The notes below the pieces were generated by a model, which was not told the origin of the DNA, did not search any database, and worked only from the letters and a program-made list of their open reading frames with translations. A stretch of DNA of 20,058 bases, from the NCBI GenBank assembly GCA_900542055.1, contig UQMA01000027.1, positions 1-20,058 of the forward strand. The letters run 5' to 3'. This document shows, piece by piece, positions 13,508-20,058 of the stretch. Numbering within the stretch: position 1 is the first letter of the stretch; each line of letters starts with the position of its first letter. This stretch comes from an uncultured Azospirillum sp. GTDB lineage: Bacteria; Pseudomonadota; Alphaproteobacteria; RF32; CAG-239. Position numbers and translations under genes: made by a program.

Positions 13508-14224
13508 ATGCAATTTGTAGATGAAGGATATATTGTCGATTTACGAAGATACGGAGAAAGTTCCGTAATTGTCAGCGTAGTGAGTAAAAATCATGGCTTA
13601 CTGCGCGGTTTTGTGCGAGGCGGCCTGAGCAAAAAAAATCTTGGCGTTTACCAATTGGGAAATTTGATAAATATTGATGCTTATGCCCGTATTGAAGAAA
13701 ATATGCTGTCTTTCAAAACCGAATTGCTCCATCCGACAGCAGTAAAATTTATGGATGACGCCGCCAAACTTTCGGCATTATCCGCTTTATGTTCATTGAG
13801 TGTGGCATGTTTGCCGGAAAATGAAAATTTGGAACGTTTTTATTATTATATAGAAAGTTTTTTCCAACTGATTGATGAAAAAAACTGGCTGACCAATTAT
13901 GCTTTTTTTGAATTTTATTTGCTGGAATATTTAGGAATAGGGCTTGACTTAAATGAATGCGCAGCAACCGGAACAACCGAAAATTTAGAATATGTTTCTC
14001 CTCGAAGCGGTAAAGCCGTATGTGCGGAAGCGGGAGAGCCTTATAAAGAAAAATTGTTTTGCTATCCGCATTTTATTATTGATAAAAATTATACTCCTCA
14101 GCGTTATGAATTGGCAAATTTACTGAAGATGACCGGTTTTTTCCTCAATAAAAACTTTTTTCAAATCCATAGCTTGAAATTTCCGTTAAACCGTGCTAGT
14201 TTGCTAGAAAATCTAGACTTGTAA
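13508..14224 (+). CDS. recO: DNA repair protein RecO
   Basis: A 238-residue RecF-pathway protein that binds DNA and SSB and helps load RecA at gaps. The N-terminal OB fold begins with MQFVDEGYIVDLRRYGE, the usual opening, so ATG 13508 is chosen although the frame is open further upstream. The alpha-helical C-terminal part contains LDLNECAATG...LEYVSPRSGKAVC, a stretch typical of alphaproteobacterial members. A zinc finger is not complete. No Shine-Dalgarno sequence precedes the start and the candidate promoter leaves almost no leader. The mRNA may be nearly leaderless, or transcription may read through from the islet. parC follows after eight bases, implying one operon. Confidence 0.9.
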   Translation: MQFVDEGYIVDLRRYGESSVIVSVVSKNHGLLRGFVRGGLSKKNLGVYQLGNLINIDAYARIEENMLSFKTELLHPTAVKFMDDAAKLSALSALCSLSVACLPENENLERFYYYIESFFQLIDEKNWLTNYAFFEFYLLEYLGIGLDLNECAATGTTENLEYVSPRSGKAVCAEAGEPYKEKLFCYPHFIIDKNYTPQRYELANLLKMTGFFLNKNFFQIHSLKFPLNRASLLENLDL

Positions 14225-14232
14225 GAGAAATT

Positions 14233-16452
14233 ATGGCTGAAACAGAACAAAAAATCAGAGATGTGCAACTGGCTGAAGAATTGAGCAAAAGATATTTGTC
14301 TTATGCTATGTCAACCATCGTTTCACGTTCGCTTCCGGATGTCCGTGACGGGCTCAAACCGGTGCACAGACGCTTGATGTACGCAATGCGTCAACTCCAT
14401 TTGGATCCAAAATCAGGCTTTAAAAAATGCGCCCGTGTTGTCGGCGATGTTATCGGTAAATATCATCCGCATGGCGATAGTGCGGTTTATGGCGCAATGG
14501 CTCGTTTGGCTCAAGATTTTTCTGTGCGCTATCCGTTAGTTGACGGACAGGGAAATTTTGGAAACATTGACGGCGACGGTCCGGCTGCAATGCGTTATAC
14601 TGAAGCCAGATTGACAGATTTTGCAATGGCTCTGATGGAAGGCTTAAACGATAATGCCGTCGACTTTATGGAAACTTACGACGGTGAAGAAAATGAACCA
14701 TTGGTTATGCCGGCTGCCGTTCCCAATCTTTTGTGTAACGGCACATCAGGTATTGCTGTTGGTATGGCCACTAATATTCCTCCGCATAATTTAAGCGAAA
14801 TTTGCGATGCATTATTATATATGATTGAAAATCCTCAATGTGAAATCGAACCTTTGGTCCGCCGTTTAAGAGGTCCGGATTTTCCGACCGGAGGGGTTAT
14901 CGTTGATAAATTTTCAAGCATTTTGAATGCCTATACCTCAGGCAAAGGTGTTTTCAGAATTAGAGCCAAATGGGAAAAAGAAGATCTTGGGCACGGACAA
15001 TACCAAATTATTGTAACCGAAATTCCGTATATGGTTCAAAAAGCAAAATTGGTTGAAAAAATTGCTGAATTGCTGTTGGAAAAGAAAATTCCGCTGTTGA
15101 ACGACATCAGAGATGAATCGGCGCAGGACGTACGCATAGTTTTGGAACCCAAGAGCCGTATGGTCGATGCAAATTTACTGATGGAACATTTATTCAAACA
15201 AACGGAACTGGAAAGCCGTTTTAATATGAATATGAATGTGCTCGATTCTGATGGTGTGCCGCGGGTTATGAGCATAAAAGAAGTTTTGCGTGAATATTTA
15301 AACCACAGACATTCGGTTTTGTTGCGCCGTACCAATTTTCGTTTAGATAAAATTAATTACAGATTGGAAATTTTGTCGGGATATTTAACCGCTTATCTCA
15401 ATTTGGACAGGATTATAGAAATTATCCGCGGCGAAGATGATGCCAAAGCGGTTATGATTAAAGAATTTGCTTTAACCGACAATCAAGCCGAAGCCATTTT
15501 GAATATGAAACTGCGATCCCTGCGCAAACTGGAAGAAAGTCAAATAAAAGAAGAATATGATGAACTCAGTGAAGAAAAAGACGGACTTGAAAGTTTGCTC
15601 AGCAGTGAAGATAAGCAATGGCAGGCTATTGCGGAAGAAATAAGACAAACCAGCCAGCGTTTTGGTAAAAAAACAGCTTTGGGACGCCGTCGAACCGAAT
15701 TCGGAGAAGTTGCCGAAACTGTCGAAGTTCCGATTGAGGCTTTAATTGAAAAAGAGCCAATTACGGTAATTTTGTCGCAAAAAGGTTGGATAAGAGGATT
15801 GAAAGGACATGTCGATCTTAAAGGCGAATTCAAATTTAAGGATGACGATGAATTAGCTTTTGCTTTGCATGCGCAAACAACTGACAAAATTGTTATTTTG
15901 GACAGTTCAGGTAAATTTTTTAACGTTTCCGCCAATGAAATACCAACCGGACGCGGTTTTGGACAGCCATTGCGTTTGATGGTCGATATTGCTAATCAGG
16001 ATACGGTTACGGCAATGTTCGTTTTTGAACCAAAAGCTTCTTATTTACTGGCTTCTCATGAAGGACGCGGTTTTATTGTTGATGAAAACCACCTTATTGC
16101 TCAAACACGTAATGGGCGCAAAATTATGAATGTTGCAGATGGCGAAAAAACAACTTTCTGTACTAAAGTTTGCGGAGATATGGTCGCTATTGTCGGAGAA
16201 AATCGCAAATTGCTGATTTTTAAAACAGAAGAAATACCAACAATGGCGCGCGGCCGCGGTGTTGTGCTTCAAAAATATAAAGACGGAGGTCTGTCGGATA
16301 TTCAGTTTTTCAACGAGGCAGACGGATTTAGTTTTAACCGCTCAGGAGGAGTGGGGGTAGAAACCAATTTACTGACCTGGTTGGGACATCGTGGACAAAT
16401 AGGCAAACTCGTACCGTTTGGCTTTCCTAAAAACAATAAGTTTTTTAACTGA
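14233..16452 (+). CDS. parC: DNA topoisomerase IV subunit A
   Basis: A 739-residue type IIA topoisomerase subunit that, with ParE, decatenates daughter chromosomes. The winged-helix DNA-cleavage domain contains RDGLKPVHRR, the quinolone-determining region YHPHGDSAVYG (77-87) and the active-site AAMRYTEARL (Tyr122). Tower and coiled-coil regions follow, then a short C-terminal beta-pinwheel (from about 500). A clear GyrA box is absent and the size fits ParC rather than GyrA. Ser83, the first quinolone-contact position, is present. Four residues on there is Gly87 where most relatives have Asp or Glu. AAGAGAAA before the ATG serves as ribosome site. Probably co-transcribed with recO. Confidence 0.93.
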   Translation: MAETEQKIRDVQLAEELSKRYLSYAMSTIVSRSLPDVRDGLKPVHRRLMYAMRQLHLDPKSGFKKCARVVGDVIGKYHPHGDSAVYGAMARLAQDFSVRYPLVDGQGNFGNIDGDGPAAMRYTEARLTDFAMALMEGLNDNAVDFMETYDGEENEPLVMPAAVPNLLCNGTSGIAVGMATNIPPHNLSEICDALLYMIENPQCEIEPLVRRLRGPDFPTGGVIVDKFSSILNAYTSGKGVFRIRAKWEKEDLGHGQYQIIVTEIPYMVQKAKLVEKIAELLLEKKIPLLNDIRDESAQDVRIVLEPKSRMVDANLLMEHLFKQTELESRFNMNMNVLDSDGVPRVMSIKEVLREYLNHRHSVLLRRTNFRLDKINYRLEILSGYLTAYLNLDRIIEIIRGEDDAKAVMIKEFALTDNQAEAILNMKLRSLRKLEESQIKEEYDELSEEKDGLESLLSSEDKQWQAIAEEIRQTSQRFGKKTALGRRRTEFGEVAETVEVPIEALIEKEPITVILSQKGWIRGLKGHVDLKGEFKFKDDDELAFALHAQTTDKIVILDSSGKFFNVSANEIPTGRGFGQPLRLMVDIANQDTVTAMFVFEPKASYLLASHEGRGFIVDENHLIAQTRNGRKIMNVADGEKTTFCTKVCGDMVAIVGENRKLLIFKTEEIPTMARGRGVVLQKYKDGGLSDIQFFNEADGFSFNRSGGVGVETNLLTWLGHRGQIGKLVPFGFPKNNKFFN

Positions 16453-16465
16453 TTAGGACAAAACT

Positions 16466-17155
16466 ATGGCGCTTTATTTATACAAGAGCTATGGTAAGAC
16501 CATAAATCCGAAAAAGCTTATAATCTTTATCCATGGATATAAAAGTTCAATGGAAGGAATAGCAGCAGAATCTGAAATATTGTCTATGTTTTTGCCAAAT
16601 ACGGTTATTGTTACACCGCAGTCTGATATTAAGAACAAAAACAACCTATCATGGCAATGGTATAATATCGGTGATGATGATAAGCAGCATCGAAGACATA
16701 ATCCGCAAGCCTCGGTGGAAGAAATTATCGAAATTTATAATCGTTCAGGAAAGCAAATTTCCCAACAAGCGAAAGCGATAAACATTTTTATTGATGAAAT
16801 GCAAAAGCTATATAAAGTTGATGATTCTAAAACCTATATTATCGGCTTTTCACAGGGGGCAATGATGGCTGTTTATACGGCGCTTAGCCGCAAAGCAACA
16901 ATAGGCGGCTGTTTTGCGCTGTCTGGAGTTATTGCCGGCAAAGATTGTTTAGAAGAAGAAATAAATAATAAAACACCGATTTTTATGCTTCATGGAACGG
17001 ATGATAATATCGTGCAATATAAAACCCTTGATTATTCAATCAGTTGGCTTGAAAAACATAATATAAAAGTTGAAGCTGTGCGTTATAACGGTCTTAAACA
17101 TAATATATGTGTCGATGAACTTGATTTTATAGCTGAAAAAATATTACAAATGTAA
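16466..17155 (+). CDS. Phospholipase/carboxylesterase-family serine hydrolase
   Basis: A 229-residue alpha/beta-hydrolase of the PF02230-type group that includes acyl-protein thioesterases and carboxylesterases. The oxyanion-side HGYKSS (23-28), nucleophile elbow GFSQG (Ser129), HGTDD (Asp180) and LKHNI (His212) form the full triad in the expected order. LSWQWYNIGDD is also a family feature. No signal peptide, so a cytosolic short-chain ester or thioester hydrolase is likely; the substrate is not visible. It starts 13 bases after parC with AGGAC as ribosome site, so it may be the third gene of the recO-parC unit. Confidence 0.88.
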   Translation: MALYLYKSYGKTINPKKLIIFIHGYKSSMEGIAAESEILSMFLPNTVIVTPQSDIKNKNNLSWQWYNIGDDDKQHRRHNPQASVEEIIEIYNRSGKQISQQAKAINIFIDEMQKLYKVDDSKTYIIGFSQGAMMAVYTALSRKATIGGCFALSGVIAGKDCLEEEINNKTPIFMLHGTDDNIVQYKTLDYSISWLEKHNIKVEAVRYNGLKHNICVDELDFIAEKILQM

Positions 17156-17447
17156 TTTTGTACGCTACAACAAAAACAATATTTTTATTGTTTTTCAATG
17201 CAATATTTTATAAAACTATACATAATATTTATTATGCGACAATTAACTCTACACCTTTTCTTGCAACTTTATTTGCAGTTTTCTTTAAATGTTTTCACAA
17301 ATTTTTTTGCTCAATAAATCTGATTAAAATATTGTTTCCCAAAATAGATATCCCTCAGTAAACTTTTGGTTCTATAACGGCTACAAAACTAACGGTTTGA
17401 CCACGGTTGGCGTAAAAAGCTTGTTATTCCAACACCTTGGTATTCAG

Positions 17448-17470
17448 CCCCAAGTAAACTTGGGGTTTTC
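17448..17470 (+). terminator. Intrinsic terminator, + strand
   Basis: CCCCAAG (17448-17454) pairs perfectly with CTTGGGG (17459-17465) over TAAA, followed by TTTTC. It is nearly 300 bases beyond the hydrolase stop. Confidence 0.75.
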
Positions 17471-17533
17471 TGTAAAGCTTGTAATAAATTTTGCCAAGAT
17501 TACAAATTGAGTTGGCATTTATGACTTTTGAGC

Positions 17534-17570
17534 TGCTGATACTTTGAAATGCGATTTGTCAGCATTTTTT
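17534..17570 (+). terminator. Second terminator-like hairpin, + strand
   Basis: TGCTGA (17534-17539) pairs with TCAGCA (17559-17564) around a 19-base loop and is followed by six T. The T tract is on the + side only, so it does not serve yejF. Confidence 0.5.
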
Positions 17571-17641
17571 ATAGGCTTTATGAAATTTCAACTGGAAATC
17601 GCAATAATATATATGTAGTAATTATTGTTTTTACCGAAACA

Positions 17642-19195
17642 CTACATTGCCGCTTTTATAAGTTGTTGAGTATAAATATTTGATGGATGATTAAAAATCA
17701 TATCAGCTGTATCATATTCAACAGCCTTTCCATCTTTCATAACTAAAACAAAATCAGCCATTGCCCTAACCGCCTTCATATCATGAGATATAAACAGATA
17801 ACTTATATTTCGTTTATTTTGAATATCTTGTAATAATTTCAAAATTTGAGCTTGTATTGTAACATCAAGAGCTGATGTCGGTTCATCTAAAATCAAAAGT
17901 TTTGGCTCCAAAATCAAAGCGCGGGCAATCGCTATGCGCTGCCTCTGCCCTCCTGAAAATTGATGAGGATATTTTTGAATATCGTCTTTTGAAAGTCCTA
18001 CTTCTTTTAGTACAGATAATACTTTGTTTTGTATATCTTTTTTGTTCAATTTTTTATAATTGACTACCAATCCTTCACTTACAATCTGCTCGATTGTCAT
18101 ACGCGGATTAAGAGAATTATACGGATCTTGAAAAACAATTTGAATATCTTTGCAGAAACTACGTCGGTTTTTTAGGTTAAGTTCTTGTTTTTCAAAAATA
18201 ATTTTTCCGGCATAAGCATTTAGCCCGATTAATGATAACCCCAAAGTAGTTTTGCCGGAACCAGATTCACCGACAACCCCTAATGTTTGACCGGCATATA
18301 AATTAAAAGACACATTATTTACGGCTTTAATAGTTTCTTTTATTTTTCCCCAGAAGTTTTTTTTGAGTGGAAACTCAACAGACAAATTTTCGACAGACAA
18401 TAGTTTGTTTTTTGATTTTATCTTATTTTCTTTCAATAAGTTAACAGAATTTATTAATGTTTTTGTATAACTTTCTTTCGGCGTGTAAAAAATTTGTTTA
18501 ACATTTCCCTGTTCAATAATTTTCCCCTCTTTCATAACTAAAACATTATCAGCGATTTTTTTTATGACCGATAAGTCATGGCTGATAAAAATGATAGCCA
18601 TTCCAAGCTTTTGCCGCAATTCTAGCAACAAAGCAATAATTTGCTCTTGAACGGTAACATCTAATGCTGTGGTTGGTTCATCAGCAATTAAAAGCTGGGG
18701 ATTATTAGCAATTGCCATTGCAATCATCACTCTTTGCCTTTGTCCGCCTGAAAGTTCAAAGGGATAAGCATTAAGCCGTTTTTCAGCATTTTGAATACCA
18801 ACTAATTTTAGCAAATTCAAGGCCTTGTCCAATGCTTCTTTATGTGATGATTTTTGGTGTAAAACAATGGTTTCGGCAATTTGTTGTCCTATTTTATGCA
18901 ACGGATTGAGAGAAGACATAGGTTCTTGAAAAATAAAGCCGATTTTTTCTCCGCGAACCGAGCGCCACATTTTATCATCAGCCTTTGTCATTTCTTGTCC
19001 CAAGAGTTTTATAGAACTCTCGGACATACAAGGAAAAAGCCCCAAAACAGACAATGAAGTCAAAGATTTTCCTGAACCGGATTCACCGACTATTCCTAAA
19101 ATTTCTCCGTTTTTTAGGTTGAAAGCAACGTCTTTTACCACCCGTTTTCCGCTTTCAACTTCTATGTTGAGATTTTTAACTTCAAGTAAATTCAT
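17642..19195 (-). CDS. yejF: Peptide ABC transporter ATPase, double domain (YejF)
   Basis: A 517-residue cytosolic subunit with two fused ABC ATPase halves that powers import of oligopeptides. In E. coli the YejABEF system also imports microcin C. Half one has Walker A GESGSGKS (37-44) and signature LSGGQRQR with Walker B LLIADEPT. Half two repeats them as GESGSGKT, FSGGQRQR and LLILDEPT. Each half ends in the short oligopeptide-importer tail with a YT-x-LI motif, typical of Dpp/Opp-type ATPases. The start overlaps the yejE stop by ATGA. Both ATP sites look intact. No clear terminator lies just after its stop. The yej name is supported by fusion plus the adjacent yejE-like permease. Confidence 0.92.
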   Translation of the reverse strand: MNLLEVKNLNIEVESGKRVVKDVAFNLKNGEILGIVGESGSGKSLTSLSVLGLFPCMSESSIKLLGQEMTKADDKMWRSVRGEKIGFIFQEPMSSLNPLHKIGQQIAETIVLHQKSSHKEALDKALNLLKLVGIQNAEKRLNAYPFELSGGQRQRVMIAMAIANNPQLLIADEPTTALDVTVQEQIIALLLELRQKLGMAIIFISHDLSVIKKIADNVLVMKEGKIIEQGNVKQIFYTPKESYTKTLINSVNLLKENKIKSKNKLLSVENLSVEFPLKKNFWGKIKETIKAVNNVSFNLYAGQTLGVVGESGSGKTTLGLSLIGLNAYAGKIIFEKQELNLKNRRSFCKDIQIVFQDPYNSLNPRMTIEQIVSEGLVVNYKKLNKKDIQNKVLSVLKEVGLSKDDIQKYPHQFSGGQRQRIAIARALILEPKLLILDEPTSALDVTIQAQILKLLQDIQNKRNISYLFISHDMKAVRAMADFVLVMKDGKAVEYDTADMIFNHPSNIYTQQLIKAAM

Positions 19196-20058
19196 TGCCG
19201 CGCCTTTCTGCTATCAAGAGCGTCACGCACGCCTTCTCCTATAAAAATCAGCAGTGTTAACAAAATTGATAAGACCATAAATACGGAAATTCCAATCCAC
19301 GGAGCCTGTAAATTGTCTTTTCCCTGTCTTACCAAATCACCCAACGATGGATAATCCTGCGAAAGTCCCAATCCCAAAAAGTCAAGCGCTGTCAAAGAAA
19401 CAACGGCTTCCGAAATCAAAAAAGGAATAAACGTAATGGCCGCAACAAGTGCATTAGGAAGAATATGCCGATATATTATCCGCCAATTTCCAACTCCTAA
19501 GGCTCTGGCCGCTTTTACAAATTCAAAATTTCTGGTACGCATAAATTCAGCTCGCACCATTCCTGTCAATGCTGTCCAAGAAAAAAACAACAAAATTACC
19601 AACAACGTCCAAAAACTAGGGACAAAAAGGCTGGCAACGATAATTAAAATAAAAAGCTGCGGCAAAGAATCCCATATTTCAATAAAACGCTGCATAATAA
19701 TATCTATTTTTCCTCCAAAATACCCTTGCACTGCGCCGGCGAATATTCCGATAAGCGATGATATAAAAGTAAGGATAAACGCAAAAACAACAGAAAGCCT
19801 TACACCATATAAAAGACGTGCCAAAATGTCTCTGCCTTCATCGTCTGTTCCCAACCAATGACGAAAACTTGGAGCGGACGGCGTTGGCGTTTTTAACTCA
19901 AAATCAACCGTATTAAACGAAAAAGGAATTACTGGCATTATCAGCCAACCATTGCTACGGATATTATCGGCTATAAATTCATCTTTATAGTCTGCCGGTG
20001 TTGGAAAATCTCCTCCAAACTCCATATCAGTATAATTTTTAAAAATTGGAAAATATAG
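19192..20058 (-). CDS. yejE: Peptide ABC transporter permease YejE (N-terminus outside window)
   Basis: 288 C-terminal residues of an inner-membrane permease. An ATG exists at 20025, but the frame stays open to the window edge. The 11 extra residues, LYFPIFKNYTD, match the usual YejE sequence before the FGG block, so the true start lies beyond 20058. The periplasmic part after the first membrane segment is present (GGDFPTPADY, NNGWL-type). Next come the WLGTDDEGRDILARLLYG entry and about five membrane segments with the EAA loop (AARALGVGNWRIIYRHILPN) that contacts the ATPase. It ends LIFIGEGVRDALD, as in the family. yejB and yejA are expected to the right. Confidence 0.92.
   Translation of the reverse strand, partial: LYFPIFKNYTDMEFGGDFPTPADYKDEFIADNIRSNGWLIMPVIPFSFNTVDFELKTPTPSAPSFRHWLGTDDEGRDILARLLYGVRLSVVFAFILTFISSLIGIFAGAVQGYFGGKIDIIMQRFIEIWDSLPQLFILIIVASLFVPSFWTLLVILLFFSWTALTGMVRAEFMRTRNFEFVKAARALGVGNWRIIYRHILPNALVAAITFIPFLISEAVVSLTALDFLGLGLSQDYPSLGDLVRQGKDNLQAPWIGISVFMVLSILLTLLIFIGEGVRDALDSRKARQ

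Larger units (their letters stand above)
17156..17641. other. Long region without a confident gene, structured in its right half
   Basis: The first 170 bases are very AT-rich; their only open frame is a low-complexity Phe-rich run without ribosome site. From about 17350 the base composition rises. A + strand frame without start codon is open from about 17328 to a TGA near 17510, and could be the tail of a decayed gene. Three hairpins follow one another (17448-17465, 17492-17517, 17534-17564). Two imperfect copies of GTAAA(AA)GCTTGT lie at about 17412 and 17472. This region separates the convergent ends of the hydrolase and yejF. Confidence 0.5.

Noticed and set aside
17158..17361. 67-residue frame after the hydrolase gene
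   Set aside because: Phe/Ile-rich low-complexity sequence from AT-rich DNA, no ribosome site and no recognisable motif; if real it would be a very unusual hydrophobic peptide.
1..20058. CRISPR arrays, insertion sequences and rRNA genes
   Set aside because: No regularly spaced repeats, no transposase genes with terminal inverted repeats, and no rRNA-like sequence were seen.

Overview
The window reads as chromosomal DNA from a low-GC, probably host-associated alphaproteobacterium. The best evidence is the gene order lspA, a short DUF3035/BamF-like lipoprotein, then an active plus inactive M16 peptidase pair. RecO and ParC also look alphaproteobacterial, and there is a yejEF-type peptide importer. 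All four of mgtE, mutL, parC and pgi are intact. I cannot name a genus from sequence alone.

Layout. Bases 1-136 are the end of an upstream gene. A tRNA-Leu(GAG) follows, then mgtE (Mg2+ transporter) and a YfcE-type phosphodiesterase. From 2457 to 9330 six genes are packed on the + strand and probably form one transcription unit: lspA, lipoprotein, M16 peptidase, M16-like partner, pgi and mutL. Two of the junctions are ATGA overlaps. The lspA-lipoprotein-M16 part belongs to envelope biogenesis; pgi is central carbon metabolism and mutL is mismatch repair. tRNA-His(GTG) with a strong terminator comes next, then tRNA-Gly(CCC), which appears to share a transcript with a small exported coiled-coil protein.

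Bases 10.1-13.5 kb form an accessory islet between this block and recO-parC. It holds two related small proteins that share an RDLRT...GTVF-YPDG signature, an orphan 206-residue protein, a possible 41-residue protein, and a very AT-rich gene for a protein with a degenerate RelA/SpoT-like nucleotidyltransferase fold. Three of the islet genes share a 5' module: TTGACA, then ATTATTAA 44-45 bases further on, then an AT-rich leader without a Shine-Dalgarno sequence. Intrinsic terminators separate most of these units, so the islet is built from small, independently transcribed cassettes. This is the most novel part of the window.

The rest is recO, parC and a phospholipase/carboxylesterase-family hydrolase on the + strand. 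A 486-base region without a confident gene follows; it has three successive hairpins and may hold a small RNA or a decayed gene. Finally, on the - strand, come yejF and the 5'-truncated yejE of an oligopeptide/microcin-type ABC importer, running in from the right edge.
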